64,000 nucleotides of DNA, taken from positions 1-64,000 of the forward strand of contig CAZJWM010000001.1 in assembly GCA_964549975.1 (NCBI GenBank), read 5' to 3'. The stretch is from UBA3263 sp964549975. GTDB taxonomy: Bacteria; Bacteroidota; Bacteroidia; Bacteroidales; Muribaculaceae. Positions 18,499-25,209 of this stretch are shown here, piece by piece. Positions within the stretch are counted from its first letter, which is position 1, and each line of letters opens with the position of its first letter. Position numbers and translations under genes: made by a program. The notes beneath the pieces were generated by a model. The model had not been told where the DNA came from. It saw only the letters and a program-made list of their open reading frames with translations, and did not search any database.

Positions 18499-18530
18499 TT
18501 TGGAGAATTCCTAATAATGTTGTAATTTTG
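18499..18530 (+). promoter_or_regulatory. tracrRNA promoter
   Basis: TTTG (18499-18502), 20 nt, TAATTTTG (18523-18530) is a full consensus match. The -7 box lies inside the 5' part of the degenerate anti-repeat (18519-18552). Transcription would start near 18536. Confidence 0.8.
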
Positions 18531-18535
18531 TGCAT

Positions 18536-18609
18536 CTACATCTCACCACAATAAGGCTATATGCCGAAGGTTTAAATGCCTTGTCCCCGCGTACTCCGTG
18601 GGGACTTTT
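18536..18609 (+). ncRNA. tracrRNA of the type II-C system
   Basis: The DNA at 18519-18552 aligns to the whole 36-bp repeat with a 2-nt gap. The best part, TCTACATCTCACCACAAT (18535-18552), matches the repeat at 16 of 18 positions. After it comes AATAAGGC, the start of the nexus also seen in the Neisseria tracrRNA. The stem AAGGC (18553-18557) with GCCTT (18578-18582) forms the nexus, and a 9-bp terminator hairpin (18583-18605) plus TTTT ends it. With the promoter at 18499-18530 the predicted RNA is about 75 nt, starting within the pairing region. It pairs with minus-strand crRNA repeats for RNase III processing and Cas9 loading. Ends are predictions. Confidence 0.87.
18583..18609 (+). terminator. 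tracrRNA terminator hairpin
   Basis: GTCCCCGCG (18583-18591) pairs with CGTGGGGAC (18597-18605) through one G-T pair, followed by TTTT. Confidence 0.85.
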
Positions 18610-18632
18610 CATATAAAAATACCTGCAAAAGA

Positions 18633-18950
18633 ATGATTGGAAAATACAGAGTGATTACGCTGTGCGGCAGCACGCGTTTCAAAGAGGACTTTATGGAGGC
18701 GCAAAAGCGCCTGAGCCTTGAGGGCAACATCGTGATCTCCGTCGGGCTGTTCGGCCACAGCGGCGACGCCGAGGTGTGGGCCGACGGCGTCAAAGAGATG
18801 CTCGACGACATGCACAAACGCAAAATCGACATGGCCGACGGCATCTACGTGATTAATCGCGGCGGATACATCGGCAGCTCCACGCGCTCCGAAATAGACT
18901 ACGCCCTGGCCCACGGCAAAACCGTGGAGTATCTGGAGCCCCCTATTTGA
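18633..18950 (+). CDS. Small nucleoside 2-deoxyribosyltransferase-like protein
   Basis: 105 residues from MIGKYRVITLCGSTRF. The frame is open back to an ATG at 18576, but that lies inside the tracrRNA and its terminator and adds no conserved residues. The first strand with CGSTRF, the segment DMADGIYVINRGGYIGSST and RSEIDYALAHGKTVEYL resemble the nucleoside 2-deoxyribosyltransferase fold, where the glutamate of the last motif (here in RSEIDYA) is the catalytic position. Such small proteins are often of unknown function. It begins 24 nt after the tracrRNA T tract and no promoter of its own is visible, so it may depend on read-through. Its last 8 nt overlap the convergent rel gene. Confidence 0.7.
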   Translation: MIGKYRVITLCGSTRFKEDFMEAQKRLSLEGNIVISVGLFGHSGDAEVWADGVKEMLDDMHKRKIDMADGIYVINRGGYIGSSTRSEIDYALAHGKTVEYLEPPI

Positions 18951-21171
18951 GGCGTTGGGCCTCCTTGACGCCTTTGACGGCGCGAAGTTTGACGATGAGG
19001 GCTTGGAGCGCTTCGTTGGAGCTGACGCCCACCACCAGATAGCCGCTGAAGCTGCGGTGGGCGGAGCTGTCGATGGAGATGCTGCGCAGAAGCACGTCGG
19101 GCTCTTTGTTGATGACGGAGGTGATGTTGGTGACGATGCCTATGTCGTCATCGCCCATCACGGAGATGGTGGCACCAAACTGGCCGCTGGCTTTGCCGCT
19201 CCAGCAGGTGGGAATCACGCGATAGGGGTAGCGCAGGCGTATGTGTTCGGCGTTGGGGCAGTCGGCGCGGTGGATTTTCACCACGCCGTCGGCGGAGATG
19301 AAGCCAAACACGGGGTCGCCGTAGATGGGGTTACAGCAGCGGGCAAACTTATAGTTCATCCCTTTGATGTTTGACGAACCGATGACCAGCACGTCGGAAC
19401 TCGACGACCCGCCGGCACGGTCGGCGTCGGCAGCCGTGGGCATCACGAAGCCTTCGGCCGAGCGGTGGGCTTCGCTTTCGATGGGACGGGCCGCAGCTTC
19501 ATATTGTTCGAGGGCTTTGTTGGGGTCGAGTTGTTCGGAGGCGATGGCGGCGTAGAAGTCGGTGACGGTCTTGTAGCCCATCTTTTTGATGAGTTTCATC
19601 AGCGTGGCCTCGTCGAAATCCACCTTGCGGTTTTTGGCGCGGCGGAGCAGCAACTCCTTTCCCAGGTCGGCATTGCGCGCCTTAGCCTCGTTGAGCACCT
19701 GGCGGATTTTGCTGCGAGCCTTGGAAGTGACGGCAATGTTGAGCCAGTCGGCCGACGGAGTTTGCTGGGCCGATGTGGTGATTTCCACGGTGTCGCCGTT
19801 GGCCAACCGATGGTTGATTTTGCGGTTTTTGCCGTTGACGCGGCCACCGATGCAGGCGCAGCCCACCTTGGTGTGGATGGCAAAGGCGAAGTCCAACACC
19901 GTGGCACCCTTGGGTAGGCGATGCAAATCGCCCTTGGGGGTGAAGACAAACACCTCGTCGCTGTAGATGTCCATGCTCAGGTTTTTCATCAGTCCCAGAG
20001 GGCCGGATTCGCCCGATTCGAGGATGTCGCGCACGTTGTTCATCCATGTGTCGAGGTTGCCCTCGCCCTTGAGACCCTTGTAGCGCCAGTGGGCCGCGAG
20101 GCCCTTTTCGGCCACGAGGTCCATGCGGCGAGTGCGAATCTGCACCTCCACCCAGCGTCCCTGCGGGCCGCTCACGGTGGCGTGGAGCGACTCATAGCCG
20201 TTGCTCTTGGGGATGGAAATCCAGTCTTTCATGCGCGCCGGATTGGGCTTATACATATCCGTGACGATGGAATAGGCCAGCCAGCAGTCGGGCTTCTCGC
20301 GTTCCGGGGGAGTGTCGATGATCACTCGGATGGCAAAGAGGTCGTAGATGTGGTCAAGGTCGTTGTGTTGCTTCTGGATTTTGTTCCAAATGGAGCTGAT
20401 CGACTTTGTGCGGCCTTTGATGTCAAACTTCAGTCCGGCAGCCTCGAGTTTGGCCTTCACCGGGGCGATGAAGTCGGCGATATATGCGTCGCGCTGGGCT
20501 TTGCGTTGATTCAGGTCGTGGGCAATACGCGTGAAAATTTCACGGTTGCTATATTTCAGGCTCAGGTCTTCGAGTTCGCTCTTGATGGCGTAGAGGCCCA
20601 GGCGGTGGGCCAGCGGTGCATAGAGATAGCGCACCTCGGCGGCCACACGGCGCACTGCGTCGGCGTCGGGGTGATGGTTGATGGCGCGCATCAGTTGCAG
20701 GCGCTCCACAATCACGGTGATAATCACACGAATGTCGGCGGCAAAGGTCAGCAGCAGATTGCGGAAGTTTTCGCTTTCCACCGACGGGCTCTTGCTATAG
20801 AGCAAATCCACCTTGCGGAAACCGTCGACCAGTCGGGCCACGTCGGTGCCCCACCCGGCCCCCACCCCTTCGATGGATAGATAGCCCGTTTCACAGAGCG
20901 GAGCAAGCAGCAGAGCGGCAGTCATGGAGCGATCGGGCGCCACAGCCGAAGCGAGCAGGATGGCGGTGTCCACCCTGTGGAGCAACAAGTTCATGCCAAA
21001 AGAGTTGCGGCCATAGTGGCCGGCATCAACCCCGTCGCGAAGTGTGGACGTCAGGCGACGAAGGTCGTCGCCGGTGAATGTGTCGCCGAGGACACGGAGC
21101 AATGAGCGATAAGCTTCGCGCAGATGCGTGCGCTCATCGTCGGTGAAATATGCCTGAGTACTGCCTGTCAT
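18943..21171 (-). CDS. Rel-type (p)ppGpp synthetase with degenerate HD domain
   Basis: 742 residues from MTGSTQAYFTDDERTH. The frame extends to 21285, but a perfect promoter (TTTG, 20 nt, TACGTTTG at 21230-21199) lies inside that extension. Domains in order: HD region (about 25-190), synthetase (about 210-330: GRTKSISSIWNKI, IYDLFAIRVIID, WISIPKSNGYESLHATV, EVQIRT), TGS (about 375-435: VFVFTPKGDLHRLPKGATVL), a conserved zinc-finger/helical part (FARCCNPIYGDPVFGFI) and ACT (about 665-742). The hydrolase HD pair is replaced by A90-P91 in AALLLAPLCETG, so this should make but not degrade (p)ppGpp, like RelA. Bacteroides species usually have a second, bifunctional Rel. Confidence 0.93.
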   Translation of the reverse strand: MTGSTQAYFTDDERTHLREAYRSLLRVLGDTFTGDDLRRLTSTLRDGVDAGHYGRNSFGMNLLLHRVDTAILLASAVAPDRSMTAALLLAPLCETGYLSIEGVGAGWGTDVARLVDGFRKVDLLYSKSPSVESENFRNLLLTFAADIRVIITVIVERLQLMRAINHHPDADAVRRVAAEVRYLYAPLAHRLGLYAIKSELEDLSLKYSNREIFTRIAHDLNQRKAQRDAYIADFIAPVKAKLEAAGLKFDIKGRTKSISSIWNKIQKQHNDLDHIYDLFAIRVIIDTPPEREKPDCWLAYSIVTDMYKPNPARMKDWISIPKSNGYESLHATVSGPQGRWVEVQIRTRRMDLVAEKGLAAHWRYKGLKGEGNLDTWMNNVRDILESGESGPLGLMKNLSMDIYSDEVFVFTPKGDLHRLPKGATVLDFAFAIHTKVGCACIGGRVNGKNRKINHRLANGDTVEITTSAQQTPSADWLNIAVTSKARSKIRQVLNEAKARNADLGKELLLRRAKNRKVDFDEATLMKLIKKMGYKTVTDFYAAIASEQLDPNKALEQYEAAARPIESEAHRSAEGFVMPTAADADRAGGSSSSDVLVIGSSNIKGMNYKFARCCNPIYGDPVFGFISADGVVKIHRADCPNAEHIRLRYPYRVIPTCWSGKASGQFGATISVMGDDDIGIVTNITSVINKEPDVLLRSISIDSSAHRSFSGYLVVGVSSNEALQALIVKLRAVKGVKEAQRLK

Positions 21172-21198
21172 AGTGCTAAAGATGTGTTTGCGGTTATG

Positions 21199-21266
21199 CA
21201 AACGTACACAAAAAATGTCACTTCGCCAAAAAAAGTTGCCATTTATATTCATTTTTTGTAATTTTG
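21199..21266. promoter_or_regulatory. Back-to-back promoters of rel and the AlbA_2 gene
   Basis: Minus strand: TTTG (21230-21227), 20 nt, TACGTTTG (21206-21199) for rel. Plus strand: GTTG (21235-21238), 20 nt, TAATTTTG (21259-21266) for the gene at 21328. The two -33 boxes are only 4 nt apart, so the promoters may influence each other. Confidence 0.75.
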
Positions 21267-21327
21267 CGGAAACCCAACCTACCAATTATTAATTCTACAA
21301 ACAACTAAACAATTCTACCTAACAGCA

Positions 21328-23826
21328 ATGGGAACATTCTGGCTTAAAGTTCAAGAGAACTATGTGATTGAGAATTTCGACGCACTTGTGAAATATTTGC
21401 GCAATTATCAAGCCCCGGCAGATGATTCAGTAGACTCCGATTTTGAGGACACGTTTAAGTGCCTTCACAAAGTGGCTTTAGAGAAATGCGACAAAGCCCG
21501 GCGCGGAAGCAATTTATTTGAAGAATATCGCGGCGACGACGTGGTTGACCTGACAAAACTTGTGAAACTCGCCACCGCCTCTGTGTTAACTTCCTATCAC
21601 ATACGCAATGAAAACGACTACGAGATGATGATAGCCCTGGCCAACGTGTTGGTGCTGAATCAAACCGGCAACAAAGACGCCGCCACCTATCTGAAATTTC
21701 TGCACTTCATCACCGCCTGCATTGAGCGACGTCCGTTGACGGAGCTCGGCCTCAACTGGGGCAGCCTCGACCAATCAATCGAGGTGTTGACGCAACACCT
21801 GCTCGACACGCAATGGAACGCAGATGCTGAAAACGTGATCAACTTCTACGAGCAAAACGGCCTGGCGCTGATCAATCGCGGCCAACTGACGGTCTCCACG
21901 GTGAACCACGAGCTCTATGAGCCCCACCGAATGAAGTCGGTGATAACCATCCCGGAGGCCATCGACATCCAATCGCCCGTGGCCGACAAACTCAAAGCCT
22001 CGGCTTCCACACTCGAAGTGATGGAGAAGATGAACGAACTGCTCACCGAACTGTCGCAATTTCGCGGCACGGCGCCGAAATACAAAGGCGAATATCAGCA
22101 GGGCGACCTCGTGCCGGTGGAGATCACCGACAAGGGCAACAGCATAATCTCGGCACGCACCATCGACCCGCGCATCAAAACCATCAAAGGGCGCGTGATG
22201 CTGAAAGACTACAAGATGAACGAATTCACCATTCTCCCGCAAGACGAAATCTACGACCTGCTGCAAGTGGGCGACCAAATTGTGGTGGAATACGTGAAGA
22301 TGACTCAAGGCCAATTTGAGCTTGGCAAGAAGGTCTACAACACATTCTATCGCGACGAAGCCGAGCGCCTCTGCGAAGAAGACGCCGAAGCTCAGGCAAT
22401 GTTCCTCTGCACCTACCCCGGCGGCTACCGCTGGCTCACGATCGACGGCATGGTGGTCAACGTGTTGGAAAGCGACCCGGACATCACCGAAGAAGACCGC
22501 TATCACCTCGACATGATCGACGCCGGCGATGGCACCGAGAATTTCTACACCATCCACCTTCGCTATAAAAACATCTATCAGTTGAAGACCTCCGGCTACG
22601 GCATCAACGGCAAGGTGTGCACGCCGTCTATGGTGAGAAAGGATGACGACGTGGCCGACCGCAGCGAATTTATGCGCCGCGCCAAGGAATATCTCCTCGA
22701 CGAATTCCACAACTATTGCGAAACGGAAGCCGACGACGTGCCGCAACTCGACAACATCAAGCGTCTGAAAGATCCGCTGGGCTTCGTCATAGCCTACCGC
22801 TCGCTCTTCTTCATGAGCCACTCGCTGGACACCACCATGGACCGCATCAAAACTCTCGCCTGCGCCATCCTGCTGGCCAACTGCTGCGGCGACGAGGCCA
22901 AACTCGACAAGGAGTATATGCTCCACGAGATGAAATATCTGGAATGTGGCATCCGATTCGTGCGCGGCGACAACCCCGAAGAACTCAAACTCACTCACGT
23001 GGACTCGCTTGAGGGCGTGGCCAACGTGGTTTTCCAAGAGCACCTGGTCAATGTGTTAAGCACATATCAGCAAGACACCGGCCTATCCACTTTGGCTCGG
23101 CCGCATCAAGACGACATTGATGAAATGGAGAAACTCGTCAAAGCGTCAAACATTCTCCGCGGCATGATTCACCCCAAATCGTTTGCGCGCATCAAGGAGG
23201 AGATTGCCTCCCGTTTGGAGCTTTCCGACGAATATATTCCCGAAGCAGCCGGCGACAAGGAGGAAAACCGCACTTACTACGGCGTGGAGAGCGACACACT
23301 GGAGTTCAAGTCGTCGATTGTGTTCCCGCCGTGCAACCGCCGCACCAGCATCGGCATCGAAGACCCGGAGAATCAGAAGTGGGCCATCATCAAGACGGTG
23401 TGCGGCTTCCTGAACTCCGCCACTGGCGGCGACCTCTACTTGGGAGTGAAAGACAACGGCTATGCCAAAGGCGTGAAAGACGACATCGAGGCCCTGTTCA
23501 AACGCGGACGAATCTCGCAGCCCAACATCGACGCCTATCGCAACTACGTGAGCATGATGCTCGACCAGTCGCTCAAGTGCTATAAGGAGAAGAAAATCAG
23601 CGGCATGGACATCACAAACGAAACCGTGAGCTTCGACATCGTCACCGACAACGATCTGGAGTTGCTCCACATCCGCGTGTTGCCCTTCAGCAAAGACGCC
23701 GTGGCGCTGAAAGATCGCCCCGATTTCGTGAAACGCGCCTACATCCGCAAAAGCGGCGCCACAAAGCCTCTGGAAGATATAGAGGCTTTGAGCGACGAAC
23801 GCCGCCGAAACTCAGCGCAGCGTTAA
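21328..23826 (+). CDS. AlbA_2/Schlafen-like putative nucleic-acid-binding protein
   Basis: 832 residues without signal peptide. The C-terminal 190 residues resemble an AlbA_2/Schlafen-type divergent AAA_4 domain (ESDTLEFKSSIVFPP, IIKTVCGFLNSATGGDLYLGV, then KRAYIRKSGATKPL). A middle segment (about 255-340, QQGDLVPVEITDKG...IKGRVMLKDY) looks like an OB/S1-type beta domain. The N-terminal 250 residues are helical and unrecognised. Such proteins are frequent in Bacteroidetes genomes and are usually unnamed; Schlafen relatives act on RNA. The role here is unknown. Its end overlaps the convergent fucosidase gene by 15 nt. It is divergent from rel with adjacent promoters. Confidence 0.65.
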   Translation: MGTFWLKVQENYVIENFDALVKYLRNYQAPADDSVDSDFEDTFKCLHKVALEKCDKARRGSNLFEEYRGDDVVDLTKLVKLATASVLTSYHIRNENDYEMMIALANVLVLNQTGNKDAATYLKFLHFITACIERRPLTELGLNWGSLDQSIEVLTQHLLDTQWNADAENVINFYEQNGLALINRGQLTVSTVNHELYEPHRMKSVITIPEAIDIQSPVADKLKASASTLEVMEKMNELLTELSQFRGTAPKYKGEYQQGDLVPVEITDKGNSIISARTIDPRIKTIKGRVMLKDYKMNEFTILPQDEIYDLLQVGDQIVVEYVKMTQGQFELGKKVYNTFYRDEAERLCEEDAEAQAMFLCTYPGGYRWLTIDGMVVNVLESDPDITEEDRYHLDMIDAGDGTENFYTIHLRYKNIYQLKTSGYGINGKVCTPSMVRKDDDVADRSEFMRRAKEYLLDEFHNYCETEADDVPQLDNIKRLKDPLGFVIAYRSLFFMSHSLDTTMDRIKTLACAILLANCCGDEAKLDKEYMLHEMKYLECGIRFVRGDNPEELKLTHVDSLEGVANVVFQEHLVNVLSTYQQDTGLSTLARPHQDDIDEMEKLVKASNILRGMIHPKSFARIKEEIASRLELSDEYIPEAAGDKEENRTYYGVESDTLEFKSSIVFPPCNRRTSIGIEDPENQKWAIIKTVCGFLNSATGGDLYLGVKDNGYAKGVKDDIEALFKRGRISQPNIDAYRNYVSMMLDQSLKCYKEKKISGMDITNETVSFDIVTDNDLELLHIRVLPFSKDAVALKDRPDFVKRAYIRKSGATKPLEDIEALSDERRRNSAQR

Positions 23827-25134
23827 GGCCACAATGTGATCAATCACGGAGTCGGCCCGTTGAGGCAGCGACACCACCATACCGCCGGGTGTGGAGGTGC
23901 AGCGCGCACGGCTGCCATCACTCAGATTCACAGCTTTGGAAACCGACAGTCGGGCGGGGAGATAAACCTCGCCCACGCTGTTGTCGGTCACGTGGACATA
24001 AAGTGTGTTGTCGCGGCGAGTGGTTGCGCCCCAAGGTTGTGGTTCCACGTCGCCGGCTCGGGTGCCGTAGATGGTATAGCCCCACCGGTCCATCCAGCGG
24101 CCCATTTCGGCAAAACGTTGGAGAGCGGTCTCGGGGATTGAGCCATCGGGTTGCGGGCCCACGTTGAGAAGCAGATTGGCGCCGCGTCCGGCCGCACCGA
24201 TGAGATAGTGAATGAGCGTGGCAGTGTCTTTATAGTCTTGGTCGGCCACTTTATAGCCCCACATGCCATTCATGGTTTGACACGTCTCCAGCGGCAATTT
24301 GGTGACGGCCTGGCCGGAGAGTCCTGCTGTGTTTTCGCCGGGCAGATCGCGCTCAAAAATCTGGATATCCTCGCCGGGAAACGGCACCTGATGGTGGTTG
24401 TTGCCGATGAGACACTGCGGTTGCAGGCTGTGAATCAGCGCATATTGTTCGGGCAGTTGCCAATCGAAGGGAGTGGCATCTTCGTCGTGGTCCCACCAGC
24501 CGTCAAACCAGATGGCACCGATTTCGCCATAGTTGGTGAGCAGTTCGGTGAGCTGACGGTTCATGAAGGCGTAATAGTGGGGCCAATCGCGCTTGGCCAC
24601 GTCGCGGCCCGTGTTCAGGCCGGTGCGACCCGAGGGGTAGTCGGGGCGAGTCCAGTCGATGTGCGAGTAATATAAGTGAAGGGCAATGCCCTCTTCGTGG
24701 CAAGCGTCGGCCAATTCCTTCACCACGTCGCGGCGGAAGGGTGTGGCGTCAACAATGTTGTAGGGACTCTGGGCGGTGTGCCACATAGAGAAGCCATCGT
24801 GATGGCGCGTAGTGAAACAGATATAACGTGCGCCGGCGGCCTTGATGGCTTTCACCCAAGCGCGAGCGTCGAAGTTGGCGGGATAGAATGCTGCGGCAGC
24901 CTTGGCATATTCCGTGGCGGAGATGTCGCGGTTGAGATACCATTCGCCTTGGCCAAACATGGAGTAGATGCCCCAATGGATGAACACGCCGAAACCGCGG
25001 TCGGCAAAGGCTTCACGCGCCTGAAGGTTCTCGGCGGTGGGTTGATAGTCATAGGTGGTTGAGGCGTCGGCAGCGGCTGCGGGAAGGGCGGCTGCGGCGC
25101 TGAGCAGGAGTGCAAAGATGGAGTTTCGTGTCAT
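23812..25134 (-). CDS. GH29 alpha-L-fucosidase, secreted
   Basis: 440 residues with a signal peptide (about 1-22, MTRNSIFALLLSAAAALPAA). GH29 landmarks are GVFIHWGIYSMFGQGEWY, YICFTTRHHDGFSMW, LYYSHIDW and GAIWFDGWWD, where D211 is the likely nucleophile. The catalytic domain fills residues about 35-340 and a beta-sandwich domain follows. The enzyme would release terminal fucose from host mucin or N-glycans. It is divergent from the GH2 enzyme, with which it shares a palindromic control region, suggesting joint action on fucosylated galactosides. Confidence 0.94.
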   Translation of the reverse strand: MTRNSIFALLLSAAAALPAAAADASTTYDYQPTAENLQAREAFADRGFGVFIHWGIYSMFGQGEWYLNRDISATEYAKAAAAFYPANFDARAWVKAIKAAGARYICFTTRHHDGFSMWHTAQSPYNIVDATPFRRDVVKELADACHEEGIALHLYYSHIDWTRPDYPSGRTGLNTGRDVAKRDWPHYYAFMNRQLTELLTNYGEIGAIWFDGWWDHDEDATPFDWQLPEQYALIHSLQPQCLIGNNHHQVPFPGEDIQIFERDLPGENTAGLSGQAVTKLPLETCQTMNGMWGYKVADQDYKDTATLIHYLIGAAGRGANLLLNVGPQPDGSIPETALQRFAEMGRWMDRWGYTIYGTRAGDVEPQPWGATTRRDNTLYVHVTDNSVGEVYLPARLSVSKAVNLSDGSRARCTSTPGGMVVSLPQRADSVIDHIVALTLR

Positions 25135-25151
25135 TTCCGGTTCAATTTTTC

Positions 25152-25194
25152 GTCAAAGATAGCAAATGATTCGCAATTTTTCGCTATCTTTGAC
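25152..25194. promoter_or_regulatory. Palindromic divergent promoter region of the GH29/GH2 pair
   Basis: A perfect 12-bp inverted repeat, GTCAAAGATAGC (25152-25163) and GCTATCTTTGAC (25183-25194), separated by 19 nt. Each arm contains TATCTTTG, a -7 consensus pointing outward, so the two arms are the -7 boxes of the two divergent genes. Predicted leaders are very short, about 10-13 nt on each side. -33 boxes are not clear, which suggests dependence on an activator or a shared arrangement. Confidence 0.7.
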
Positions 25195-25209
25195 AAAACT
25201 TTTTATCAC

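Noticed and set aside
18576..18632. Upstream ATG for the deoxyribosyltransferase-like gene
   Set aside because: It lies within the tracrRNA nexus and its terminator hairpin, and the extra 19 residues are not conserved in character; the ATG at 18633 fits the first beta strand.
21172..21285. Extended N-terminus of the Rel protein
   Set aside because: A perfect TTTG-20-TACGTTTG promoter lies inside it, so these codons are not transcribed from that promoter.
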